A DNA stretch of 64,000 nucleotides, taken from positions 310,001 to 374,000 of the forward strand of contig NZ_JBIFNP010000001.1 of the NCBI RefSeq assembly GCF_043945595.1, read 5' to 3'. This stretch comes from Paenibacillus_S sp043945595 (GTDB lineage: Bacteria > Bacillota > Bacilli > Paenibacillales > NBRC-103111). Of this stretch, positions 9,410-17,784 are shown in pieces. The stretch's first letter is position 1. The number at the start of each line of letters is the position of its first letter. Position numbers and translations under genes: made by a program. The notes beneath the pieces were generated by a model that was not told where the DNA came from, made no database searches, and saw nothing but the letters and a program-made list of their open reading frames with translations.

Positions 9410-10534
9410 ATGAAACCCCAATATAAGCCATTATTTGAAGACTTTACGCTGCGAAGTGGCATCCGGCTGGACAATCGAATCGTCATGGCCCCGATGACGA
9501 ACTGGTCGTCGAATGAGGACGGGACGGTGTCGGACACCGAGGTCGACTATTACATCCGTCGGGCCAGCGGCGTCGGCATGGTCGTGACCGCATGCACCTA
9601 TGTCACCCGCAACGGCAAAGGGTTCGCCGGCGAGTTCGGCGCCGACACGGACGACATGATCCCAAGCCTGCGGCGTCTTGCGTCCGCGATCAATGAAAAA
9701 GGCGCCGTGGCGCTGCTGCAGATTTTCCACGGCGGGCGCCTGTGCCCGCCGGAGCTGGTGCAGGACGAGGATATCGTGAGCGCGAGCGACGTGCCGTCGG
9801 AACAGAACGGGAATGTCAGGCCAAGACCGCTCCATGATGACGAGATCGAAGCCATCGTGCGTGACTTCGGGGAGACGGCGCGGCGGGCGATTGAGGCGGG
9901 CTTCGACGGGGTAGAGATTCACGGCGCGAACGGATACCTGCTGCAGCAGTTTTTCTCGCCGCATACGAACCGCCGCGACGACCGCTGGGGCGGGGATCTA
10001 GCGAAACGGCTGACGTTTCCGCTCGCGGTGGTGGAAGAGGTGAAGCGAGTCGTCGCCGAGCATGCCAAACGGCCGTTTGCCGTCGGATACCGCTTCTCGC
10101 CGGAAGAACCGGAGGAGAACGGCATCACGATGGACGACACGTTGAAGCTGGTCGACGTGCTCGCGGGCCGGGAGCTGGACTACCTCCATGTGTCGCTCAT
10201 GGACTTCCGTTCCAAACCGCGGGTCGGGGCGGACGATAGCAAGTCGCGGCTGCAATGGATTGTGGATATGGCCAGCGGACGGACGCCCGTCATCGGCGTC
10301 GGCTCCATACATACGCCCGAGGAAGCGCTGGAGGCTCTTGAGACGGGCGCGGAGCTGGTTGCCCTCGGCCGCGAACTGATCATGGAGCCCGATTGGGTCG
10401 CTAAGGTCGCGGAAGGCCGGGAGGCCGAGATCGCAACGACGCTCAGCAAGAAGGATCAGCGCCGGCTGGTCATCCCGGATCCGCTCTGGCAGGGCATCAT
10501 GGGCGCGCCGGGCTGGTTCCCGGTGGTGCACTGA
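9410..10534 (+). CDS. Old yellow enzyme family NADH:flavin oxidoreductase
   Basis: The 374-residue TIM-barrel flavoprotein has RIVMAPMTNWSS near the N-terminus (FMN binding) and LQIFHGGR. It also has EIHGANGYLLQQFFSPHTN with the substrate-anion-binding His/Asn pair, and the NRRDDRWGGD motif. These enzymes reduce activated alkenes with NAD(P)H. The ATG at 9410 has AAGGAG nine bases upstream, and an in-frame TTG at 9404 is too close to that site. It is GC-rich like the host genes and intact, standing alone among pseudogenes. Confidence 0.9.
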   Translation: MKPQYKPLFEDFTLRSGIRLDNRIVMAPMTNWSSNEDGTVSDTEVDYYIRRASGVGMVVTACTYVTRNGKGFAGEFGADTDDMIPSLRRLASAINEKGAVALLQIFHGGRLCPPELVQDEDIVSASDVPSEQNGNVRPRPLHDDEIEAIVRDFGETARRAIEAGFDGVEIHGANGYLLQQFFSPHTNRRDDRWGGDLAKRLTFPLAVVEEVKRVVAEHAKRPFAVGYRFSPEEPEENGITMDDTLKLVDVLAGRELDYLHVSLMDFRSKPRVGADDSKSRLQWIVDMASGRTPVIGVGSIHTPEEALEALETGAELVALGRELIMEPDWVAKVAEGREAEIATTLSKKDQRRLVIPDPLWQGIMGAPGWFPVVH

Positions 10535-10659
10535 ACGCTTCGCCGCAGCCGGCTTTTCCGTCATGCCTCCTGTCTTAAGCCGATCTTAGTTTTGGTTTAT
10601 ATATATTTAATGATTTTGGGATAGGATGATAACAAATTCCGGCTGAAAATTACTTGATC

Positions 10660-11385
10660 AATCACATGTCAATAAAGAGAACGGTCTGGATACCTGCGAT
10701 CCTGGCAGACGTCGCCGCCGTGCTGCCGGGCACCGTCCGCACCGATGCGCACCGGCTTCTCCCGGAGTACCGGTTTGTAACTCCTGCGTGCTGTAATGAC
10801 GGTCGAGCACCCGCCGCAGCGTTCTCGTCGGCATATCGTACACGATAATGCCGCCTTCCAGCGGATGGTCCGGCCATCCCGAGGGAATCGGTAATGTACA
10901 CGAACCCGTTCCGGTTGTCGACGACGAGGTCGTTCAGGAACGTACTCCGGTAGGACGCGATTTCATTCGGAATGACGATGTAATCAAGCAGCCGGTTCGT
11001 GCCTAAATCGAGCACAATCAGCTTCTGCGACCCTTCCGGCGAAGGCGCGTAGGCGATTTTTCCCTTGTCCAGCAGCCACATCCGGTTGTACTCGTCGATT
11101 TCAGCACCGACTGCAGCACGCGGACATTGCCCGCCTGGTTCCACGCCCAGCTGGGGAAAGCGTCGAGCACCGGCATGCCGTCTTTCAGCACGATCCTGTT
11201 CATCGTGGAAGGGATGTCCTGCGCCTAGCGCGGCACCGACACATAATACCGTCCCTGCCGTTCCAACTTGATGCCGCCGGCATCGCCGTGCGCCAATATT
11301 GGTTGGCTTCAAACGTCTCCTTCATCCGCGCGTCGGGAAAATCCCAATCCAGCCGGTTCCAGTGGAACCGATCTCATAATGCCGC
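10660..11385 (-). pseudogene. Major royal jelly/yellow family beta-propeller protein remnant
   Basis: Pieces in three frames line up in order. FHWNRLDWDFPDARMKETFE and GRYYVSVPR come first, a stop follows, then MPVLDAFPSWAWNQAGN. A shift leads to DEYNRMWLLDKGKIAYAP, KLIVLDLGTNRLLDYIVIP and FLNDLVVDNRNGFVYITDS, and a final shift to GGIIVYDMPTRTLRRVL. This is the order of the royal-jelly/yellow family, a secreted six-bladed propeller also found in some bacteria. At least three indels, one stop and loss of the last third make it a pseudogene. No signal peptide is left. Confidence 0.7.
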
Positions 11386-11507
11386 ATGGAGCAGCCTCCT
11401 CATCACACTTACTTACAGATAGATATGTGCATGCGGCGGGCGATGATGACTTGTGATTGACATGGCGATCGGAAGTAAACAGAATGGTTACAACGGAGTG
11501 ATGCGAA

Positions 11508-11911
11508 GTGAAGCAGATAAGCAGCCGCTTTTCCGTAGCGGTCCATATCTTGTCCCTGATCGCCGTGAGCCCAAAGGAATGCACCGGCGACTTTATCGCG
11601 GGAAGCGTCAACACGAACCCCGTCATAATCCGCAAAATCATGGGCAACCTGAAGAAAGCGGGTCTGGTCGACGTGCGTCTCGGCGTGGGCGGTGCGTCTC
11701 TGCTGAAGGCTCCGGATGAGATCACGCTTCTCGATGTCTACCGCGCAGTGGACGTCGTCGAGGAAGGACAGCTGTTCTACGTCCACGGCGGGCCGAGCCC
11801 AGACTGTCCTGTCGGCCCACGCTGCGCGCGGAGTTCGCGGAAGCGCAGGCGGCCATGGAGCGGCGGCTGGAGAAGACCACGCTGGCGCAGCTCGCGTTGC
11901 AGTTTCAATAA
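11508..11911 (+). pseudogene. Rrf2-family transcriptional regulator, frameshifted near the C-terminus
   Basis: The GTG at 11508, after GGAG, opens KQISSRFSVAVHILSLIAVS and SVNTNPVIIRKIMGNLKKAG. These are the Rrf2 winged helix and recognition helix. VRLGVGGASL and DVYRAVDVVEEGQLF complete the DNA-binding core. The frame then breaks near 11815. Another frame gives the expected end, LRAEFAEAQAAMERRLEKTT, stopping at 11911. Only the ligand-free C-terminal helix is affected, so the core may still fold. No three-cysteine iron-sulphur motif is visible. It neighbours an NmrA-like reductase that it may regulate. Confidence 0.7.
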
Positions 11912-11937
11912 AAAAGCTCATCATGAGCTTTTTTTAT
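11908..11937 (+). terminator. Rho-independent terminator
   Basis: AAAAAGCTCAT and ATGAGCTTTTT form a perfect 11-bp stem with a 1-base centre and a trailing T-run. It overlaps the end of the Rrf2 gene. Confidence 0.8.
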
Positions 11938-11943
11938 AAATAA

Positions 11944-11981
11944 GTTGTAATCAGTGTTGTTATAACGACAATTATTACAAC
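11944..11981. promoter_or_regulatory. Candidate operator, nested inverted repeats
   Basis: GTTGTAAT (11944-11951) and ATTACAAC (11974-11981) are exact inverted repeats. They enclose the near-palindrome GTTGTTATAACGAC. The site lies directly upstream of the NmrA-like reductase and suggests control by a dimeric regulator, perhaps the adjacent Rrf2 protein. Confidence 0.5.
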
Positions 11982-12006
11982 AAAACGAAAATATGGAGGG
12001 ATTCCG

Positions 12007-12883
12007 ATGAAATTGTTGGTGACAGGCGCAACCGGCAAGCTGGGCTCGATGGCGGTGGAGAAGCTGCTGGAGACCGTGCCGGCGGAAAATGTGGCGGTGA
12101 GCGTGCGCGATCCGAAGAAGGCGGAGCATCTGCGCGCCCGCGGCGTCGACGTGCGTGAAGGCGACTTTGACAAGCCGGAGACGTTCGACCGGCACGTTAG
12201 CTTGCATCGACCGTTTGCTGTTGATCTCCACGGACGGCGACAACGAAACGCGCATTCGGCAGCATAAGGCCGCGGTGGAGGCTGCGAAGCGCGCGAACGT
12301 TGGCTTCATCGCCTATACCAGCATCGGCCGCGCGGACGACAGCACCATCTTCCTCGCCGAAGTTCACAGGGCGACGGAAGCGGCAATCCGCGACAGCGGC
12401 ATTCCGTACTCGTTCCTGCGCAATAACTGGTACACCGAGAACGAGATCGGCACCGTTCAGGCGGTGCTCGGCGGCGCGCCCTGGCTGACGTCGGCGGGAT
12501 CCGGCCGGGTAGGATGGGCGGCGCGCCGCGATTATGCGCACGCGGCTGCAGCCGTGCTGGCCGGAAGCGGTCATGAGAACACCGTTTATGAGCTTTCGGG
12601 CAAGCCGCTCACGCAGGAGCAGTTCGCCGCGGAGCTTGTCGGCGTGCTGGTTCGCGATGTTCCGGTGCAGCAGGTGGATGACGAGACGTACGCCTCTATC
12701 ATGGCGGGCACCGGCGTGCCCGAGCCCGTGGTGCCGATTGTGGTGGCGATTCAGCGCGCGATCCGCGAAGGCAATCTGGACATCGAGAGCGGGGACATCG
12801 AGAAGCTGCTCGGCCGCCCGGCCGAGCCGGTGGGTAGCGTGCTTCGTGGTATGGTGAGCGAGCTCCAGTACGGGAATAATTGA
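12007..12883 (+). pseudogene. NmrA-like NAD(P)-dependent (quinone) oxidoreductase, frameshifted
   Basis: The first frame reads MKLLVTGATGKLGSMAVEKL, the Rossmann nucleotide-binding motif, and continues to DFDKPETFD. Near 12197 it shifts into IDRLLLISTDGDNETRIRQH and then YTSIGRADDS, IRDSGIPYSFLRNNWYTEN and a normal C-terminus, 290 residues in total. This fits the QorB/NmrA-like atypical short-chain dehydrogenases that reduce quinones or sense NADP. GGAGGG precedes the ATG. The small deletion at 12197 removes the loop before the third strand, so the protein is not made whole as sequenced. Confidence 0.78.
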
Positions 12884-12892
12884 TTTTGCAGG

Positions 12893-12936
12893 GGCTATCC
12901 CAGGGCCGATTCGATGACGACCGGGGATAGCCTTTT
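12893..12936 (+). terminator. Rho-independent terminator
   Basis: GGCTATCCC (12893-12901) pairs with GGGATAGCC (12924-12932), followed by TTTTT. It ends the NmrA-like gene. Confidence 0.8.
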
Positions 12937-13010
12937 TCCACGGACACAGGTGGGGAAACACGAAAAATCGTGTCCAGACGGGCAAGTGGGCGGGGGAACG
13001 GTGAACGGAC

Positions 13011-13190
13011 ATGAAAATTCGTGTCTGCGAAGTCCCCCGGCTAGCCGATTCGCCGGACACGCTCGCTTGTTACCGTTCGCTCGCGCCGGAGTACCGAAAA
13101 GACCGGGCCCGCTGCGTAAACGGCGCCTTGCGGAAGGAAACGCTTGCGAAACGGCGAACTGGAAGGAAGGCGCGATTCACGGTGTCGGGT
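13011..13190 (+). pseudogene. Possible 4'-phosphopantetheinyl transferase N-terminal remnant
   Basis: The frame MKIRVCEVPRLADSPDTLAC continues RSLAPEYRKDRA, then RCVNGALRKETLAKR, and soon degenerates. Its shape matches the start of Sfp-type transferases (short strand, EKR-like helix, then a conserved helix with a Leu/Arg-rich end), with an internal deletion between the second and third elements. The catalytic region is absent. This is a weak structural resemblance and not a firm identification. Confidence 0.2.
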
Positions 13191-13530
13191 GCAAAAGCAG
13201 CGAGCCGTACCGCAGGGACGCGTCGAAAGCCGCGGCTTTCTACAAGGCGGCATTCGGAGCGGCCGAGCTGTACCGTCTGGATGACGACAAAGGGAAGCAT
13301 ATCGTCGGCGAGGCGAATTTCTGGATCCAGGACGACTCGGACTGGAGACCGGAAACTGCGGGTCGGAGCACCGTTCGGATGATCCTGACGGTCGACGACC
13401 CGGATGCCATGGTCGTGCAGGCGATCGGCGCAGGCGCCCCGAGATCTTCCCGATCGGCGAGGAGCACGGCTGGAGGATCTTCCGACTGGCCGACCCGTTC
13501 GGATATCATTGGGGATCGGGAAGAGACTCG
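13190..13530 (+). pseudogene. VOC (glyoxalase/bleomycin-resistance-like) protein, frameshifted
   Basis: One frame gives RRDASKAAAFYKAAFGAAEL, GEANFWIQDDSDWRPET and VRMILTVDDPDAMVVQAIGA. A shift near 13437 leads to EIFPIGEEHGWR and FRLADPFGYHW. These are the two beta-alpha-beta-beta-beta units of a PhnB-type VOC protein, ending in the usual DPFGYHW. The first strand, with its metal ligand region, is degraded and no start codon fits. It is a decayed gene of GC-rich, host-like composition. Confidence 0.7.
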
Positions 13531-13544
13531 AATAAGGACAGACA

Positions 13545-13580
13545 TCGCAAAAGGGCATCCGGTCAGGATGCCCTTTCTGC
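13545..13580. terminator. Bidirectional terminator
   Basis: GCAAAAGGGCATCC and GGATGCCCTTTCTGC form an 11-bp core stem with a 5-base loop between two convergent pseudogenes. Confidence 0.8.
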
Positions 13581-13592
13581 GTATGCCGGTGA

Positions 13593-14310
13593 TTATTGCG
13601 GGTTGGTCGTGAGAATGCCCGCGGTTTTCAATACGACGCGCGACGTCAGCGTGAGGGCCGCGATCGCCAGCTGCGCCACGTCTCGGGCTGCATCATCCGC
13701 TCCTCCGGGCCGACCGGCAAGCCCGTCCTGACGGCGAGCTCCGTGTTCACGGTGCTCGGCATCGTCAAGGCGACGACCCGGATGTTGGACTTGCGGACCT
13801 CATGGAAGAGGGATTCCGTCAGGCAATCACGGCGAATTTAGACGCGCAGTAGGCCGAACCCGTCGCGAAGCCGCGTTCTCCGGCCGTGGACGCGACATTG
13901 ACGATGTCGCCAGACTTGCGCTCCAGCATCGTTGGCAACGCGGCGTGTGTAACATAGTACGTCCCCATCAGGTTGACCTGAACGATATGCTGCCACTCCT
14001 CGGGATCCATGTCCGCCACGGTGCCGAACGTCGCCGTTCCCGCGTTGTCGATCAGGATATCGACGGTGCCGAGCTCGCCGATCAAGCGGGCGACAGCCGC
14101 TTCGGCCTCGCCGCGGTTGCCGACGTCGGCAACCGCGATGGCGGCGTCGAAGCCGTACGTCTCCTTCAGTTCTTTCTGCGCGCGTTCCAGGTCGGACGCG
14201 AACCACGCCATCAGGCCCGGACGACACCTTCCTGTGCGAGGGTGCGGGCGACCGCGAGACCGATCCCCTTTCCAGCGCATGTAATAAATAGCCGTTTTAC
14301 CTTTGAGTAT
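13593..14310 (-). pseudogene. Short-chain dehydrogenase (FabG-like), multiple frameshifts
   Basis: Collected fragments give LKGKTAI, AGKGIGLAVARTLAQEG, WFASDLERAQKELKETYGFD and VDILIDNAGTATFG. The active-site region follows as VNVASTAGERGFATGSAYCA with the YxxxK in AYCASK. LTESLFHEVRKSNIRVV and LAIAALTLTSRVVLKT finish it. Frame changes fall near 14268, 14215, 13826 and 13668. GGAGGG lies upstream, but the start codon reads ATA. The order and motifs are those of a classical SDR of about 240 residues. It is dead as sequenced. Confidence 0.75.
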
Positions 14311-14332
14311 GCCTGCCTTTCCCTCCTGTCCG

Positions 14333-14896
14333 TTATTCCAGATTCGCGTGATTGCCGTACATCTTGCCGGAGTTCTGGCTCTGTGATTCCATGATCCGAA
14401 GGATGACGGCGTCTAGCACAACCAGAAGCGTCTGCTCGAACAACGATCCCATCGGCTGCACCGTCAAATCCAGGTCGGACGCCTGGTCCTTCGGCGCGCC
14501 CGGCAGCTGGACGACGATGTCGGCCCGCGCTCCGATCGTCGACTGCGGCTGGATGGTGAGTGCGGCGACGTCCGCATCCAGCGCCTTCGCCTTTTCGGCC
14601 ATGCCGATCAAGGTCCGCGTCTCGCCCGAACCGGAGCCGATCAGCAACAGGTCACCCTTAGTAATACCTGGTGTTACCGTCTCGCCCACGACATGGGCTT
14701 GCAGCCCCAGATGCATCAGGCGCATCGCGAAAGCCTTCATCATGAGGCCGGAGCGTCCCGCCCCCGCCACAAAAATACGCTCGGCCTCGAGAATCGCTTC
14801 CGTCAGCCGTTCGCCGGCGCCTTCTGTGAGCAGCGATGCGGCATGCTCGAGCTCTTGCACGATATGCGCCGCATGGCGCTTGATGGACTGCGCCAT
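14333..14896 (-). CDS. hxlB: 6-phospho-3-hexuloisomerase
   Basis: The 187-residue SIS-domain protein contains RIFVAGAGRSGLMMKAFAMR, GETVTPGITKGDLLLIGSGS and ETRTLIGMAEKAKALDADVA. It matches the ribulose-monophosphate isomerase family in length and order. It converts D-arabino-3-hexulose-6-phosphate to fructose-6-phosphate, completing formaldehyde fixation. It starts four bases after the hxlA stop with no strong site of its own, so translational coupling is likely. It is intact. Confidence 0.93.
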   Translation of the reverse strand: MAQSIKRHAAHIVQELEHAASLLTEGAGERLTEAILEAERIFVAGAGRSGLMMKAFAMRLMHLGLQAHVVGETVTPGITKGDLLLIGSGSGETRTLIGMAEKAKALDADVAALTIQPQSTIGARADIVVQLPGAPKDQASDLDLTVQPMGSLFEQTLLVVLDAVILRIMESQSQNSGKMYGNHANLE

Positions 14897-14899
14897 CGC

Positions 14900-15532
14900 T
14901 TAACGCGCCGAAATCAGCCGCTTCATTTCGGCTGCCGCGGCACGCTTGTCCGCCTGGCCTGTAATGCCGCCGCCGACGATGACCAGATCCGGGGACGCCT
15001 CGATGACTTCCGGCAGTGTGGCGAGCTTGATCCCGCCTGCAATCGCCGTCTTGGCGTTCTTCACGACGTTTTTGATCATGCGAAGCTGTTCAAAGGAATT
15101 CTCGCCTTCCGCTTGTAAATCATACCCGGTATGCACGCAGATATAATCAACACCTAGCGCATCGACTTCGCGCGCGCGCTCCTCCAGGTTTTTCACGTTG
15201 ATCATGTCGACCAGAATTTTCTTGCCGTGCTTGCGGCCTTCCTCCACCGCGCCGCGGATGGTGGAATCGTCGGTAGCGCCCAGCACCGTGATGATGTCGG
15301 CCCCGGCTTCGGAAGCCTTCATGACCTCGTAAGCGCCGGCGTCCATGATTTTTAGATCGGCCAGCACGTCCAGACTCGGGAACGCCTCCTTGATTTCCTT
15401 CACGGCAAGAAGCCCTTCGTTAATGACGACCGGAGTGCCGATTTCGACGATATCGATATATTCTTGTACTTCCTTGACGACTTCCTTGGCTTCCGGGATG
15501 TTCACCAGATCAAGTGCAAGCTGAAGTTTCAT
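14900..15532 (-). CDS. hxlA: 3-hexulose-6-phosphate synthase
   Basis: The 210-residue TIM-barrel protein belongs to the orotidine-5'-phosphate decarboxylase superfamily. It has KLQLALDLVNIPEAKEVVK at the start, VLADLKIMDAGAYEV with the active-site DxKxxD pattern, and AIAGGIK plus LVIVGGGITGQADKRAA as phosphate loops. It condenses formaldehyde with ribulose-5-phosphate. AAAGGAGG lies upstream of the ATG. With hxlB it forms a formaldehyde-detoxification operon that is normally activated by HxlR, whose gene is divergent here. Confidence 0.95.
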   Translation of the reverse strand: MKLQLALDLVNIPEAKEVVKEVQEYIDIVEIGTPVVINEGLLAVKEIKEAFPSLDVLADLKIMDAGAYEVMKASEAGADIITVLGATDDSTIRGAVEEGRKHGKKILVDMINVKNLEERAREVDALGVDYICVHTGYDLQAEGENSFEQLRMIKNVVKNAKTAIAGGIKLATLPEVIEASPDLVIVGGGITGQADKRAAAAEMKRLISAR

Positions 15533-15562
15533 GTTGAATGAGTGCCTCCTTTGAGTGTGAAT

Positions 15563-15658
15563 ATACTAAGTATGCGCTAGGCTGAACTTAATTATAAGGA
15601 GAAGGTATCAAAACTGGAAGTAGGCACAATTTTGTTATATAGTGTCTAAAAGTATACT
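15563..15658. promoter_or_regulatory. Candidate HxlR operators in the hxlA-hxlR gap
   Basis: Two palindromes of related sequence lie in the divergent gap. ATACTAAGTAT is at 15563-15573 near hxlA, and AGTATACT is at 15651-15658 near hxlR. In Bacillus subtilis HxlR binds two sites upstream of hxlAB. The assignment here is by position and symmetry only. Confidence 0.45.
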
Positions 15659-15682
15659 ACGGTGTAGGAGGCGGACTGCAGC

Positions 15683-15967
15683 ATGAGCAGAAATGAAGAC
15701 AAGGTATTCAATTACGAGAAAGAACTGACGCTCTCCGTGGGCAAGTGGAAAATGATCATCATGTGGCACCTTGGAAAAGATGGCACCAAACGTTTCAGCG
15801 AGCCTAAATCGCTGATTCCGGACATCACGCAGCGCATGCTGACGACGCAGCTGCGGGAGCTGGAAGACGACGGCATCGTGAACCGCAAAGTGTATCCCGT
15901 CGTGCCGCCTAAAGTTGATTTTGGAGCTGCAGTTGGTTTTATACAAGTGATATTAAGGGGGGAATAG
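15683..15967 (+). pseudogene. hxlR: HxlR-family activator, truncated
   Basis: After GGAGG the ATG opens an HxlR-type winged helix. YEKELTLSVGKWKMIIMWHL is followed by PDITQRMLTTQLRELEDDG and NRKVYPVVPPKVDF. At that point, about residue 80, the normal family sequence (YSLTELG and the final helix) is replaced by 14 unrelated residues. Two residues also seem to be missing before GKWK. The recognition helix and wing remain but the dimerisation helix is lost, so the activator is probably defective although its target operon is intact. Confidence 0.75.
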
Positions 15968-16472
15968 TGAAAAGAAAACTTACATTTGTCTTAAAAGTTC
16001 GTCTCTGAAAATAATAATGACCCTTCGAAAAGGGGTCATTACGAAGGCCGAGGATAATTCGGTATTAACACTTCTAAGAAACAGTTCGATCAATCGCATA
16101 GCGCAGTTGAAGCAGTTGCACATGCTTAAAACAATAGTTATCTTTGTCGATTAAGAGATTCAACCCTCTGCAACCCTCTGACTTCTAGTACGGGTGCCAC
16201 ATTGAAAATCACTTCGTTTACAAGTCCTTGACCCAGGAATGAATTGTGGATATCGGCGCCACTGTTACGGTTGCAACTGAAATAATAAAGGAAGTTACTA
16301 AAAATGATTAATAAAATGGATTAAAAATGCCTTGGTTTAGTCGTGTTGGACCCTTCGAACATTTTAATTTTTAATGATGGGTAGAAAAAAAGCACCTTCC
16401 TTACAGTTAAGTGAAGGTGCTTCTTTTATCTAATAGGTTTTGTAAAGCAATATTGTAAATGTAAGCTTATGC
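15968..16472. other. Intergenic with two hairpins, no supported gene
   Basis: Composition changes to AT-rich at about 15930, marking the edge of an acquired block. A hairpin TAATGACCC / GGGTCATTA lies at 16014-16042 without a T-run. A second one at 16388-16426 is a real terminator. No open frame is convincing. Confidence 0.5.
16388..16427. terminator. Bidirectional terminator
   Basis: AAAAGCACCTTC and GAAGGTGCTTCTTTT form a 9-bp stem with A- and T-rich flanks, downstream of the minus-strand HxlR gene. Confidence 0.8.
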
Positions 16473-16862
16473 TTAATTGTTTAATTCCGAAATATCCATT
16501 TCTTTTATGATTTCTGCTATCCGATTTTTTCCCCATTCATACATCATTTCAACGATAGGAAGTAAAGTCATCCCCAATTCAGTCATGGAATATTCCACTT
16601 TCGGTGGTACTTCTGGATAAACCTCGCGATGAACTATTCCATCTTCCATCAGTTCTCTTAATTGATTCGTTAATATTTTATGAGATATTTTTGGAAAAAG
16701 CCTTTGGAGATCACTGAATCGATGTGGTCCTTCTACCCCCAAATGCCATAAAATAACAATTTTCCATTTACCACTTATAATTGATAAGGTAAGTTCTTTT
16801 TCACAATTATAATCACCATTTATAATCTTTTCTTTAACTTCATCTCTAAATGTATCTGGCAT
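16473..16862 (-). CDS. HxlR-family transcriptional regulator
   Basis: The 129-residue protein has the complete HxlR domain. CEKELTLSIISGKWKIVILW precedes PKISHKILTNQLRELMEDG, HREVYPEVPPKVEYSMTELG and the final dimerisation helix MMYEWGKNRI. The single Cys before ELTL is the position used for thiol sensing in YodB/HypR-type members. This makes redox or electrophile sensing plausible, but that is inference. It is divergent from a DJ-1/PfpI gene, a typical target of such regulators. Confidence 0.9.
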   Translation of the reverse strand: MPDTFRDEVKEKIINGDYNCEKELTLSIISGKWKIVILWHLGVEGPHRFSDLQRLFPKISHKILTNQLRELMEDGIVHREVYPEVPPKVEYSMTELGMTLLPIVEMMYEWGKNRIAEIIKEMDISELNN

Positions 16863-16889
16863 AAATTCTTACCTCCTTATTTGTATCAA

Positions 16890-16917
16890 TTGTAACCTGT
16901 CGGTAACCTCCTTACAA
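16890..16917. promoter_or_regulatory. Candidate HxlR operator
   Basis: TTGTAA (16890-16895) and TTACAA (16912-16917) are inverted, and GTAACCT occurs twice between them. The site lies in the divergent gap between the HxlR and DJ-1 genes. Confidence 0.45.
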
Positions 16918-17010
16918 AAAAGTGCATTCTTCACAGTGAAGAAAACAAGCAGTAGAATGAAATGGTCGTCTTACCGGCAAATCTTTTTCATTAATGAGGA
17001 GGAACTACAA

Positions 17011-17529
17011 ATGAGTAAAAAAGCACTTTTAATTATACCACCAGAACGTTTCAATGAAGACGAATTATTTCAACCAAAAGCGGAATTGGAAAGCAACGGA
17101 ATTGATGTGACAATTGCAAGTACAAAAACAGGTGAAATCATAGGGGATTATGAAGGTAAAGCAACTGCTGAGGTCATTTTCTCAGACGTTTTTGCTTCTG
17201 ACTATGATATTGTATCTGTTATTGGTGGATCTGGTACGAACGATCATCTATGGGAAAATAAAGAATTACAAGACTACTTGAAACAAGCGTATACTAATAA
17301 AGTTCTTGTAACAGGAATTTGTGCAGGTGCGGTTACTGTAGCTAAAACGGGTTTACTTACTGGAAGGGAAGCAACTTGCTATCCAGTAGATGTACAAAAA
17401 GACCAATTAAAAGCGAATAAAGTAACATATGTTGAAAAACATGTTGTTGCTCATGATGATATTATCACTGGTGATGGTCCAGATGGCGCTAAAGAATTTG
17501 GAGAAGCTTTAGTAAAAGCATTAAGCTAA
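17011..17529 (+). CDS. DJ-1/PfpI superfamily protein
   Basis: The 172-residue protein shows SKKALLIIPPERFNEDELF at the start and YDIVSVIGGSGTNDHLWEN. It carries the nucleophile elbow VLVTGICAGAVTVAKTG with the conserved Cys. Members act as glyoxalase III, deglycase-like or chaperone proteins. The exact reaction is unknown here. The ATG at 17011 follows GAGGAGG, and an upstream in-frame start at 16936 has no such site. It is divergent from an HxlR regulator and ends in a strong terminator, so it is probably a stress-induced single gene. Confidence 0.88.
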   Translation: MSKKALLIIPPERFNEDELFQPKAELESNGIDVTIASTKTGEIIGDYEGKATAEVIFSDVFASDYDIVSVIGGSGTNDHLWENKELQDYLKQAYTNKVLVTGICAGAVTVAKTGLLTGREATCYPVDVQKDQLKANKVTYVEKHVVAHDDIITGDGPDGAKEFGEALVKALS

Positions 17530-17563
17530 TTCTACATTTCCTCCCTGAATTTTCATATAATCG

Positions 17564-17597
17564 AAAGCCTACGGAATTAATTCCGTAGGCTTTTGGC
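17564..17597. terminator. Rho-independent terminator
   Basis: AAAGCCTACGGAATT and AATTCCGTAGGCTTTT form a perfect 15-bp palindrome with T-run. Confidence 0.9.
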
Positions 17598-17784
17598 TAT
17601 CCAAATGTAAGAAAAATACACCAAAAATTAACCCATTTAACAGATAGAGTTGGTGCTGTCCTATGGATATTATTTTGCAACGCTCTTTTAATTTTTCTTT
17701 ATGTTCATCTTACCACTGAGTAAAAAATACTTTATTCTCAATGTAAAAGTGTACAATTCTAAAATATCATTAAGTGCATGCTCT

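Noticed and set aside
12197..13060. 287-codon minus-strand open frame opposite the NmrA-like gene
   Set aside because: The plus strand has recognisable reductase motifs and the minus frame has no protein-like features.
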